A DNA stretch of 14,060 nt from JBPCOI01 sp051000395 (GCA_051000395.1 JBPCOI010000052.1:1-14060), one strand, 5' to 3'. Positions 1-6,551 are shown, numbered from the stretch's first letter. The notes: generated by a model not told the origin, from the letters alone. Made by a program: numbers and translations.

Positions 1-112
1 ACCGCGTTCCCTGCCTCCGCGACCACCCGGCGCCACCGGCCACCCGCCCAGCATCGACCGGCCCCGCGCCGACCGGCCCTGGCGACGTTCCCACCAGCCG
101 GAGGCCGGCTAA

Positions 113-232
113 GTGGAGAGCCCTAACCTGCGTATCTACATGGGACAGCTGCGCCGCAAGCTGGAGCCCGAGCCGAGCCGGCCGCGGCACCTGATCACCG
201 AGCCGGGGATGGGTTACCGCTTCCAGCCGTGA
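113..232 (+). pseudogene. C-terminal remnant of a KdpE/OmpR-type response regulator
   Basis: The 39 codons read from GTG at 113 match the last part of an OmpR/PhoB winged-helix domain: a recognition-helix segment (NLRIYMGQLRRKLE) and then the wing with the KdpE-like ending LITEPGMGYRF. The receiver domain and the first half of the winged helix are absent. An in-frame TAA lies directly before the GTG at 110-112, and no frame of bases 1-112 reads like KdpE, so a rearrangement fits better than a single frameshift. A GGAGG at 100-104 stands 8 bases before the GTG, so a short peptide could be made, but this may be chance. No kdp transport or sensor gene is in the window. I read it as a decayed kdpE fragment; the family match is clear, the loss of function is inferred. 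Confidence 0.72.
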
Positions 233-308
233 GCGAGCGCCGCCCCCGCGCCGCGCCCACAACGACCCGTCGGCCCACGCGACGTCGTCGCGCCTTCTCG
301 CCATGGTT

Positions 309-339
309 GCCCTGTCTCACGTAGTACGTGAGGCGGGGC
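309..339. terminator. Strong hairpin between convergent genes
   Basis: The core is CTCACGTA, one centre base, TACGTGAG: 8-bp perfect arms. The arms extend outward to 15 positions a side. On the plus strand all pair if two G-U pairs are allowed; on the minus strand these become A-C mismatches. It begins 2 bases beyond the stop of the minus-strand iron-sulfur gene and 76 bases beyond the regulator fragment. No U-run follows on either strand, which is usual for actinobacterial terminators. A protein-binding palindrome is the alternative. Confidence 0.55.
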
Positions 340-341
340 TA

Positions 342-818
342 TCACATGTTGGCGGCGCCGGCCTTGATCGCCTCGCGGATCCGGTGATACGTGCCGCAGC
401 GGCAGATGTTGCGGATCTCGTCGAAGTCCGCGTCGCCGATCTCGTGGCCCTCGGCGCGTGCCTGACGTACCTTCGCGACTGCGGCCATGATCTGGCCCGG
501 CTGGCAGTAGCCGCACTGCGCGACGTCGTACTCCAGCCACGCCTCCTGCATCGGGTGCAAGTCCTTGCCGACGGTGGCGGGCAACCCCTCGATCGTGGTG
601 ATCTCGTCGCTGGCCTTGATGTCGGACAGCGGCACGGAACAGGGGTTGAACGCCTTGCCGTTGATGTGGCTGGTGCAGGCCTTGCAGACGTCGAGCCCGC
701 AGCCGTACTTCGGGCCGTGCACGCCGAGGATGTCGCGCAGGGCCCACAGCAGACGCAGGTCGTCCGGGGCATCGACCGTGACCTGCTGGCCGTTGAGCTG
801 GAAGGTGTGACTGGGCAC
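342..818 (-). CDS. [2Fe-2S] small subunit of a xanthine dehydrogenase-family Mo hydroxylase (IorA-like)
   Basis: This 158-aa protein carries two [2Fe-2S] clusters that pass electrons from the molybdenum centre of the large subunit encoded just upstream. The N-terminal plant-ferredoxin-like fold has C40-x4-C45-x2-C48-x11-C60. The C-terminal helical domain has C102-x2-C105 (CGYC) and C139-R-C141. Length and order match the isoquinoline 1-oxidoreductase alpha / aldehyde oxidase small subunit type. The first cluster reads CKAC where most relatives have CGAC. The GTG start at 818 is chosen because GAGGAG lies 5 bases before it. There is no signal peptide, so if the complex is periplasmic it must travel with the Tat-bearing large subunit. 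It is the last gene of its unit and is followed by a hairpin. Family assignment is firm; the substrate is unknown. Confidence 0.93.
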   Translation of the reverse strand: MPSHTFQLNGQQVTVDAPDDLRLLWALRDILGVHGPKYGCGLDVCKACTSHINGKAFNPCSVPLSDIKASDEITTIEGLPATVGKDLHPMQEAWLEYDVAQCGYCQPGQIMAAVAKVRQARAEGHEIGDADFDEIRNICRCGTYHRIREAIKAGAANM

Positions 819-823
819 GCGGG

Positions 824-829
824 CTCCTC
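824..829 (-). promoter_or_regulatory. Ribosome binding site fixing the small-subunit GTG start
   Basis: On the minus strand GAGGAG stands 5 bases before GTG at 818. No other in-frame start near this point has a comparable site. Confidence 0.7.
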
Positions 830-856
830 GTGGTCGGCGCAGCCGGTAGGCGCTGC

Positions 857-916
857 AGGTGGGGCGCTGGAGGTGGGGCGCTGGGGGTGGGCGCTGGAGG
901 TGGGCGCTGGAGGTGA
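857..916. repeat. GC-rich minisatellite between the two Mo-hydroxylase genes
   Basis: Four head-to-tail units fill most of the gap between the large-subunit stop and the small-subunit ribosome binding site. Two are 14 bp (AGGTGGGGCGCTGG at 857-870 and 871-884) and two are 13 bp (885-897, GGGTGGGCGCTGG; 898-910, AGGTGGGCGCTGG). A partial fifth unit runs to the stop codon, and a degenerate GGCGCTGC precedes the first. The 14- and 13-bp units form two blocks, as expected from slippage or unequal exchange. It is noncoding. Confidence 0.85.
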
Positions 917-3262
917 CTAGTAGGCGTAGTCCAGGCCGTCCGTGGGCTCGATGGGAATGACGCTGCGCGGCAGCGGGGTGAAGCTCAGCGTGGCGTGGTT
1001 GATCGGGAAGTAGGTCGGCATCGTGCCCGTCGCCCGGGCGTAGGCGCAGGCGACCGCGGCCATCACCGGCGCGACGCCGAGCTCGCCGGCACCGCCGGGA
1101 TTTCCGGTCGTCGGCGGCATGATCACGACCTCCACCTCCGGCGGCGTGTTCCACTGCCGCGTGTAGAAGTAGTTGTCCCAACTGCCCTCGAGCGGGAGGC
1201 CGTCCTGGATGTGCAGGCTGGACGTCAGCGCCAACGCGATGCCGTCGTTGATGCCCCCGAGCATCTGCGCCTCGAGTCCGGTCGGGTTGATCGCGAGGCC
1301 GACGTCGACGGCGACGACGGCCTTGGTGACCCGCGGGCCGGTGACGGCGTCGGGGATCTGGCGGTTGACCGTCGCCGGCGTGCAGTCGATCTCGACGAGC
1401 GCGGCGATGGCGCCCTTGTACTCGTTGTGCACGGCGATGCCCTGCGCGGTGTTCGCGGGCATCCTGCGGCCCCAGTTGCCGACGTGCGCGACCTTGTTCA
1501 GCACCGCGATCGTGCGCGGGTCCTTGAGGAACGAGCGCCGGAACGCGAGCGGATCCTGGCCCATCTTCGCGGCGAGCTGGTCGACGATGAGCTCGGTCGC
1601 CACGCAGACGTTCGGGGAGTAGATGTTGCGCATGCTGCCGGTGTGGAACTGGTCGTAGGTGAACGTCTCGTTCAGCAGTTGACTGACCACGCCGAAGTTG
1701 TAGGGCACGCTCTGGGTCAACTCGAAGATCGACTCGGAGAAGCCGACGAAGTTGCCCTCTGGCAGCTTCGCGGCGAGCGCAGTGATCATCTCGCCGAGGC
1801 CGTGCGTGAAATCCGTCGAGACGCTGGTGTGCCGCTGCTCGTAGCTGACGACGTTGCCGAGCCCGTAGGTCACCCGGACCCGCGAGGTCGACATCGGGTG
1901 GGTGCGCCCGTGCCGGAAGTCGTCGGTGCGGTGCCACATCAGCTTGACGGGCTTGCCCATCTTCTGCGAGATCTCGGCCGCCTCGATCGCGGCGTCGGCG
2001 AACAGGTGCCGGCCGAACGAGCCGCCGCCCTGCACGACGTGCGCGGTCACGGCGTCCTGCGGCAGGCCCAGGTTCTTCGCGATCGTCTGCTGAGCCAGGA
2101 TCGGCACCTTCAGGCTGGACCAGATCTCGGCGCTGTCCACGCGCACGTCCGCGACCGCGCAGTTGGGCTCGAGCGGGCTGTTGCTGGCGAACGCGAACGT
2201 GAACGTCTCGTCGATCGCGTTGGTCAGCAGCGGTAACGGCGGCACGACGATGGGCAGCTCGGCGGCCTTGAGCTGCTGCTGGATCGTGTCGTCGGATTCG
2301 CCGTCGACGGTGCCCGGGCCCCAGGTGACCGCGAGCGCGTCGACCGCGTCGATGCACTGGCCGAACGTCTGCCCCCGCACTGCGACCCCGGTGGAGATGA
2401 CCGCGACGTCGGTGATGCCCGGCATCGCCTGCACGGCCGCGATGTTGGCGACCGAGCGCACGGTGCCGTTGATCGTGGGCGGGCGTCGCACCATCGTCGG
2501 CATCGCGCCGGGGACGTCGAGGTCCATCGCGTACGTCTTGCGGCCGGTCACGGCGTCGAGCGCGTCGATCCGGTTCTGCGGCGTGCCGATGACGCTGAAC
2601 TGGGAGGCGGGCTTGAGCTTGACCTGCACGACGGTCTGCTTCGTGGCCGCGGCGGCTACGGCCAGCGATCCGTAGGTGGCGCTCTTGCCGCTGCGGGAGC
2701 GGACGACGCCGTCCTTCGCGGTGAGTGAGCTGACCGGCACGCCCCACTGCGCGGCCGCCGCGGCCAGCAGCCGTTCGCGGGCGATCGCGGCGGCGGTGCG
2801 CACGGGGGTGTACATCGAGCGAGTGGAGTTCGATCCGCCGGTGAGCTGGTTGAACAGCAGTTCCGGACGCGCGTCGGCGAGGGTCACGTTGATCTTGTCG
2901 ACCGGCAGCTCCAGCTCCTCGGAGATCAGCTGCGCCATCAGCGTGGTGATGCCCTGGCCCACCTCGGCGCGCGGGAGCGCGAAGGACGCGGTGCCGTCGG
3001 TGTTGACCTGGATCGTGATCAGGTTCGAGGTCGGCAGTGCGGCGAGATCCTGCAGGTCGCCGAGATCGAAGAGGTCCTCCGGCTGCGGCGGCGACGGGAT
3101 CGCAGCCTCCGCCTGCTGCGGTCGAACCGTCTCGGTGGCGACCTGAGCGGCGACGACCAACGTCGGTGCGGCGATCAGGTAACCGAGGAATCGGCGGCGA
3201 TCGGTGCCGCCGCTCGGCTCGTCCCCGGTGGTGGAATCCGTCCTGCTGCGGCTGCGGGCCAT
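917..3262 (-). CDS. Tat-exported molybdopterin-binding large subunit of a xanthine dehydrogenase-family hydroxylase (IorB-like)
   Basis: This is the catalytic subunit of a two-part Mo hydroxylase that would oxidise an aldehyde or a ring carbon of an N-heteroaromatic using water. With the ATG at 3262 it has 781 aa, close to IorB-type proteins. The N-terminus has a twin-arginine signal (D21-RRRFLGYL) and hydrophobic stretch to about residue 40, with likely cleavage near 53. Then come EVGQG at 100-104, GGSNSTRS at 142-149, an a/b hammerhead around 240-314, SPLEPN near 362, GGGSFGR at 412-418, and GGAGELG at 723-729. E727 of the last motif is the expected catalytic Glu of the family. A second ATG at 3295 would add 11 residues but lacks a well-spaced ribosome site, while AGAGGA lies 8 bases before 3262. 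No FAD-subunit gene is nearby, so electrons probably leave through the small subunit to an unknown acceptor. Confidence 0.93.
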   Translation of the reverse strand: MARSRSRTDSTTGDEPSGGTDRRRFLGYLIAAPTLVVAAQVATETVRPQQAEAAIPSPPQPEDLFDLGDLQDLAALPTSNLITIQVNTDGTASFALPRAEVGQGITTLMAQLISEELELPVDKINVTLADARPELLFNQLTGGSNSTRSMYTPVRTAAAIARERLLAAAAAQWGVPVSSLTAKDGVVRSRSGKSATYGSLAVAAAATKQTVVQVKLKPASQFSVIGTPQNRIDALDAVTGRKTYAMDLDVPGAMPTMVRRPPTINGTVRSVANIAAVQAMPGITDVAVISTGVAVRGQTFGQCIDAVDALAVTWGPGTVDGESDDTIQQQLKAAELPIVVPPLPLLTNAIDETFTFAFASNSPLEPNCAVADVRVDSAEIWSSLKVPILAQQTIAKNLGLPQDAVTAHVVQGGGSFGRHLFADAAIEAAEISQKMGKPVKLMWHRTDDFRHGRTHPMSTSRVRVTYGLGNVVSYEQRHTSVSTDFTHGLGEMITALAAKLPEGNFVGFSESIFELTQSVPYNFGVVSQLLNETFTYDQFHTGSMRNIYSPNVCVATELIVDQLAAKMGQDPLAFRRSFLKDPRTIAVLNKVAHVGNWGRRMPANTAQGIAVHNEYKGAIAALVEIDCTPATVNRQIPDAVTGPRVTKAVVAVDVGLAINPTGLEAQMLGGINDGIALALTSSLHIQDGLPLEGSWDNYFYTRQWNTPPEVEVVIMPPTTGNPGGAGELGVAPVMAAVACAYARATGTMPTYFPINHATLSFTPLPRSVIPIEPTDGLDYAY

Positions 3263-3270
3263 TCGGGCAG

Positions 3271-3277
3271 TCCTCTC
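3271..3277 (-). promoter_or_regulatory. Ribosome binding site supporting the 3262 start
   Basis: GAGAGGA on the minus strand sits 8 bases before ATG at 3262. The alternative ATG at 3295 has only a GGG 2-3 bases away, which is too close, so the shorter Tat-signal protein is preferred. Confidence 0.6.
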
Positions 3278-3310
3278 GCGCGAACTCGGATGCATCGCCC
3301 TACGTCACTA

Positions 3311-3340
3311 GTGCGGATAAGCGCTGATAAGCGCTGATAA
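3311..3340. repeat. Three 10-bp direct repeats upstream of the Mo-hydroxylase gene
   Basis: GTGCGGATAA, GCGCTGATAA and GCGCTGATAA follow each other without gaps, and GATAA recurs once per helical turn. On the minus strand they read TTATCAGCGC and lie about 16-45 bases before ATG 3295. The remaining bases of the roughly 200-bp gap (3296-3497) between the large-subunit gene and the synthetase stop contain no gene. A one-face DNA-binding array near a promoter is a plausible role, but no confident -35/-10 pair could be set here. Confidence 0.6.
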
Positions 3341-3497
3341 GTAGCACGTATGGGAATTGGGGTCGCGGTAGCTGGAAGCTGTTCGTGCGGACCGGGCCGT
3401 TCGGTTCCATCCGGTGCGCAGGAACACCGCGTCCCCGTCCCCGAGGTAGGTGTCCCCGGTTCGGGCGGGCGCGCCACACGCCGGACGGATTCGCGGG

Positions 3498-5138
3498 TCA
3501 GTCGCGGGTGCGCTCGACGCTCAGCTCGCCGGCATGGTGGCGCGCACGGAGCAGCTTCTTGTCGAACTTGCCGACCGTGGTCTTGGGGACCTCGTCGACG
3601 AACGCCCAGTTCTCCGGCACCTGCCAGCTCGCCACCTTGCCGTCGAGGAACGTGGCCAGCGCCGCCGAATCGGGCGCCGCACCGGATCTGAGCACGACGC
3701 AGGCCAGCGGCCGCTCGGTCCATTTCTCGTCCGGGATCCCGATCACCGCCGCCTCCGCGACGTCCGGGCTGGCGGCCAGCAGGTTCTCCAGTTCCACCGA
3801 GGAGATCCACTCGCCGCCGGACTTGATCACGTCCTTGCTGCGGTCGGTGATCTGGAAGAAGCCGCGCTCGTCGATCGTGCCGATGTCACCGGTGCGCAGC
3901 CAGCCGACGTCGAACTTCTCCGCGACGTCCGCGCGATAGTAGGACGCGGTGATCCACGGCCCGCGCACCTCGATCTCGCCGACCGCCTCGCCGTCCCACG
4001 GCAGCACGTCGCCGGTGTCGCTGACGATGCGCATCTGCACGCCGGCGATCAGCCGGCCGGACTTCAGCCGCCAGTCCAGCTCCTCGGGCGCGCCCAGTTC
4101 AACGTCCGCGGGAGGATGCGCCATCCCACCGACCGGGGACGTCTCGGTCATCCCCCAACCCTGGATGATCCGCAGACCGTACTTCTGCTCGAACGCCGCC
4201 ATCAGCGAACGCGGCATCGCGGCGCCGCCGGAGGTCCCCATGCGCAGCGAGGACAGGTCGATCGCGTGCTCGCTGCCGTACTGCAGGATTGCGGCCCAGA
4301 TCGTCGGGACGGCCGAGGCAAGGGTGGAACGCTCGGCCTCGATGAACGCGCAGATGCCCTCCGGCGTCATGTGCGGGCCGGGCAGGTGCAGGCTGGCGCC
4401 GGAGAGGAACGCACCGAACGGGATGCCCCACGCGTTGACATGGAACATCGGCACGAACGTCAGCACCCGGTCGGCCTCGGTGGCGCCGGTGACCGACGCG
4501 GCGTTGGTGGCCAGCGCGTGCAGCACGGTGGAGCGGTGCGAGTAGACGACGCCCTTCGGGTCGCCGGTCGTGCCGCTGGTGTAGCACATCGACGCCGGCG
4601 CGCGCTCGTCCACCTGCGGCCAGGCGAAGCCCGGCTCCTCCGCGGCGAGCAGGTCGGCGTAGCGGTGCGCGGTGCGCTCGCCGAGGATCGAGAGGTCACC
4701 GTCGCCCACCACGACGTAGGCCTTGACGGTTCGTAGCTCGTCGAGGACCGGCGCGAGTGTGGGCAGCAGGGTCGCGTCGACGATGACGATCTTGTCCTCG
4801 GCGTGGTTGACGATCTGCGCCAGTTGCGCGGCGGGCAGGCGGATGTTGAGCGTGTGCAGCACGGCGCCCATGCACGGGACGGCGTAGTACGCCTCCAGGT
4901 GCTCCTGGTTGTTCCAGCAGAACGTCGCGACTCGGTCGCCTGCCGCCACCCCGAGCCCGGTTAGGGCCGCGGCCAGCCGCTCGGCGTTGTCGGCGACCTG
5001 CGCGAAGCTGGCGCGGCGCGCCCGGTCGCCCTCCCAGGTCACGCACTCGCTGCTGCCGTACACCGTGCGTCCGTGCTCCAACAGCAGCTGGATCGTCAAC
5101 GCGAAGTCGTCCTGCATCGTGCTGGTGATCAAGTTCAC
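3498..5138 (-). CDS. Acyl-CoA synthetase (AMP-forming, FadD type)
   Basis: This 546-aa ANL-superfamily enzyme activates a carboxylic acid with ATP to an acyl-adenylate and then to the CoA thioester. Core motifs are all present: P-loop YTSGTTGDPKG (186-196), GWGMTET (327-333), WLRTGD (413-418), the hinge DRSKDVIKSGGEWIS (432-446), and PKTTVGK with the adenylation lysine K524. Length and ending are those of medium/long-chain fatty acyl-CoA ligases; aryl or branched acids cannot be excluded. The GTG start at 5138 has GAGAGGA 3 bases ahead, a short spacing; ATG at 5117 has no ribosome site. It is divergent from the acyl-CoA dehydrogenase genes, sharing a palindrome-bearing promoter gap, and lies upstream of the Mo-hydroxylase genes on the same strand. 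It probably feeds its product to the adjacent dehydrogenases. Confidence 0.93.
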   Translation of the reverse strand: MNLITSTMQDDFALTIQLLLEHGRTVYGSSECVTWEGDRARRASFAQVADNAERLAAALTGLGVAAGDRVATFCWNNQEHLEAYYAVPCMGAVLHTLNIRLPAAQLAQIVNHAEDKIVIVDATLLPTLAPVLDELRTVKAYVVVGDGDLSILGERTAHRYADLLAAEEPGFAWPQVDERAPASMCYTSGTTGDPKGVVYSHRSTVLHALATNAASVTGATEADRVLTFVPMFHVNAWGIPFGAFLSGASLHLPGPHMTPEGICAFIEAERSTLASAVPTIWAAILQYGSEHAIDLSSLRMGTSGGAAMPRSLMAAFEQKYGLRIIQGWGMTETSPVGGMAHPPADVELGAPEELDWRLKSGRLIAGVQMRIVSDTGDVLPWDGEAVGEIEVRGPWITASYYRADVAEKFDVGWLRTGDIGTIDERGFFQITDRSKDVIKSGGEWISSVELENLLAASPDVAEAAVIGIPDEKWTERPLACVVLRSGAAPDSAALATFLDGKVASWQVPENWAFVDEVPKTTVGKFDKKLLRARHHAGELSVERTRD

Positions 5139-5146
5139 TCATCCTC

Positions 5147-5175
5147 TCGCCAACAGACCGACTAGTCGGTACGGT
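5147..5175 (+). promoter_or_regulatory. Predicted promoter of the first acyl-CoA dehydrogenase, probably leaderless
   Basis: TACGGT at 5170-5175 lies exactly 7 bases before ATG 5183, and TCGCCA at 5147-5152 (4 of 6 matches to TTGACA) lies 17 bases upstream of it. No Shine-Dalgarno precedes the ATG, so transcription probably starts at the A of ATG. The palindrome at 5157-5170 fills the -35/-10 spacer. Confidence 0.5.
5157..5170. promoter_or_regulatory. Perfect 14-bp palindrome, probable repressor operator
   Basis: ACCGACTAGTCGGT equals its own reverse complement and sits in the 44-bp gap between the divergent synthetase and dehydrogenase genes. Palindromes of this size and place are typical TetR-family operators for fatty-acid-type genes. 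It overlaps promoter-like boxes on both strands, so one bound dimer could silence both directions. No regulator gene is in the window, so the binding protein is unknown. Confidence 0.62.
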
Positions 5176-5199
5176 ACGCGGCATGTCCCCGGTCGTCAC
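5171..5199 (-). promoter_or_regulatory. Predicted promoter of the acyl-CoA synthetase gene
   Basis: On the minus strand GTGACG (5199-5194) and TACCGT (5176-5171) are separated by 17 bases. The expected start near 5164 falls inside the palindrome and gives a leader of about 26 bases containing GAGAGGA before GTG 5138. The -35 box lies inside the start of the divergent coding region. Confidence 0.42.
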
Positions 5200-6445
5200 C
5201 GAACCCGAACTGCGCGACCGGGTGGCGGCGCTGCTCGCCGAGAAAGACCCCGCCGGCGACCGGCTGGAATTCCTGCGCGCCCGCTTCGATGCCGGGCTGG
5301 CCTGGGTGCACTACCCGACCGGGCTCGGCGGCCTGGACGCGCCGCGCGCGCTGCAGGCGGTCGTCGACACCGAACTCGCCGCGGCCGGCGCTCCCGACAA
5401 CAACCCGCGCCGCATCGGCATCGGCCTGGGCATGGCCGCGCCGACGATCCTCGTGCACGGCACCGACGAGCAACGCGCCCGCTGGCTGCGCCCGCTGTGG
5501 ACCGGCGAGGAGGTCTGGTGCCAGCTGTTCAGTGAGCCCGGTGCCGGCTCGGATCTGGCCGCGCTCGGCACCCGCGCGGTGCGCGATGGGGCTACCCCCG
5601 CCGGTGCGGGCGGGGATCCCGCCAGCGCTGCTGAGGGAGCAGCCGACGGCGCGGACTGGGTCGTCAACGGCCAGAAGGTGTGGACGTCGATGGCGCACGA
5701 GGCGCGGTGGGCGATCCTGGTGACCCGCACCGACCCCGACGTCCCCAAACACGCGGGCATGACGTACTTCGTCTGTGACATGAGCGCGCCAGGCGTCGAG
5801 GTGCGGCCGTTGCGGCAGCTCACCGGCGAGGCCGAGTTCAACGAGGTGTTCCTCAGCGACGTCCGGATCCCGGACGCGCAGCGCCTGGGCGAGGTCGGCA
5901 ACGGCTGGCGCGTCGCGCAGACGACGCTGATGAACGAGCGGGTAGCGATCGGCGGCGGCTCCGCGCCGCGTGAGGCCGGCGTCATCGCGGCCGCGTGCCG
6001 GACCTGGCGCACCCGTCCCGAGGTCCGCACCGCGGCGGCCCACGACGAGCTGATGCGGCTGTGGGTGGAGGCGGAGGCCGTCCGGCTGACCGGACTGCGG
6101 CTGCGCCAGCAGCTGGCGGCCGGGGCCCCGGGACCCGAGGGCTCCGCGGCCAAGCTGGCGTACGCGCGGTTGAACCAGGACGTCTCCGGTTTCGAGCTGG
6201 AACTGCTCGGCGCCGACGGGCTGCGCTACGACGACTGGGCCACCGGCACGTGGCAGGAGGAGCGGCCCTCGACCGTGGATTTCCTCGGCCGCTCGGCCGG
6301 TTACCGCTACCTGCGCGCCAAGGGCAACTCCATCGAGGGCGGCACGTCGGAGATCCTGCGGACCATCATCGCCGAACGCGTCCTCGGCCTGCCCGGTGAG
6401 ATCCGCGTCGACAAGAACGTCGCGTGGAAGGACCTGCCGAAGTGA
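5183..6445 (+). CDS. Acyl-CoA dehydrogenase, probable catalytic (alpha) subunit
   Basis: This 420-aa FadE-type flavoenzyme would introduce the alpha-beta double bond in an acyl-CoA. It has the middle-domain flavin/substrate motif SEPGAGSD (117-124), NGQKVWTS (162-169), and a C-terminal GNSIEGGTSEILRTIIAERVLG. Aligned by hand with isovaleryl-CoA dehydrogenase, E252 in LMNERVAIGG falls where that enzyme has its catalytic Glu. The usual RxxFGxxIxxFQ flavin-binding motif is missing after this helix; the next gene supplies it, which suggests an alpha2-beta2 enzyme. Residues about 137-156 are an Ala/Gly-rich insertion encoded by a hairpin-rich 60-bp stretch. The ATG at 5183 has no ribosome site but follows a TACGGT box by 7 bases. 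The gene probably heads an operon with the second dehydrogenase. Confidence 0.93.
   Translation: MSPVVTEPELRDRVAALLAEKDPAGDRLEFLRARFDAGLAWVHYPTGLGGLDAPRALQAVVDTELAAAGAPDNNPRRIGIGLGMAAPTILVHGTDEQRARWLRPLWTGEEVWCQLFSEPGAGSDLAALGTRAVRDGATPAGAGGDPASAAEGAADGADWVVNGQKVWTSMAHEARWAILVTRTDPDVPKHAGMTYFVCDMSAPGVEVRPLRQLTGEAEFNEVFLSDVRIPDAQRLGEVGNGWRVAQTTLMNERVAIGGGSAPREAGVIAAACRTWRTRPEVRTAAAHDELMRLWVEAEAVRLTGLRLRQQLAAGAPGPEGSAAKLAYARLNQDVSGFELELLGADGLRYDDWATGTWQEERPSTVDFLGRSAGYRYLRAKGNSIEGGTSEILRTIIAERVLGLPGEIRVDKNVAWKDLPK
5585..5644. repeat. 60-bp hairpin-rich in-frame insertion within the dehydrogenase gene
   Basis: This stretch encodes about 20 residues absent from usual relatives, which run directly from RDG to DWVVNGQK. 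It is packed with inverted repeats: GGGG/CCCC (5588-5591, 5595-5598), CCCCGCC/GGCGGGG (5596-5602, 5609-5615), GGCGGG/CCCGCC (5609-5614, 5618-5623) and GCTGCT/AGCAGC (5627-5632, 5638-5643). GATGG at 5585 and GACGG at 5645 flank it like an imperfect target duplication. A small palindromic mobile repeat is the likely source; this is inferred from one copy. Confidence 0.5.
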
Positions 6446-6460
6446 GCGTCACCGCCCGTC

Positions 6461-6489
6461 CCGATCACGTTTTCGCGTCCCGTGATCGG
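6461..6489. repeat. 9-bp perfect inverted repeat between the two dehydrogenase genes
   Basis: CCGATCACG and CGTGATCGG enclose an 11-base loop beginning TTTTCGCG. It lies 16 bases after the first dehydrogenase stop and 62 bases before the second start, within the 106-bp gap. It may be an attenuating hairpin that sets the ratio of the two subunits, an RNA-processing or stability element, or a protein site. No U-tract follows. Confidence 0.6.
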
Positions 6490-6551
6490 TTGCGGCTCGC
6501 CGAACCAGTCACCCGCCGCGAAAGCGGGATCCAGAAGCGGGGACGACGGCG

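Noticed and set aside
1..112. N-terminal part of the response regulator in another frame
   Set aside because: All three plus frames read as Pro/Arg-rich sequence with no receiver or winged-helix resemblance, so a simple frameshift does not explain the fragment.
857..916. CRISPR-like array
   Set aside because: Units are contiguous 13-14 bp copies with no unique spacers and no cas genes, so it is a minisatellite.
819..2747. Long open minus-strand frame that continues upstream of the iron-sulfur gene through the whole large-subunit region
   Set aside because: Its first 640 or so codons are an Arg/His-rich shadow of the large-subunit gene in another frame. Only the part from GTG 818 reads as a real protein and has a ribosome site.
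912..3316. ACTAGT cores at 916-921 and 3307-3312 as further copies of the 5157-5170 operator
   Set aside because: Only 9 of 14 and about 7 of 14 bases match, one overlaps a stop codon, and about one chance ACTAGT is expected in a window of this size and composition.
3296..3497. Molybdenum cofactor riboswitch or small RNA upstream of the Mo-hydroxylase
   Set aside because: No recognisable riboswitch core or strong extended folding was found by eye; only the 10-bp repeats stand out.
3450..4736. Long plus-strand open frame antisense to the synthetase
   Set aside because: Arg/Asp/His-rich composition typical of a high-GC shadow frame, no recognisable family, and it covers a well-conserved gene.
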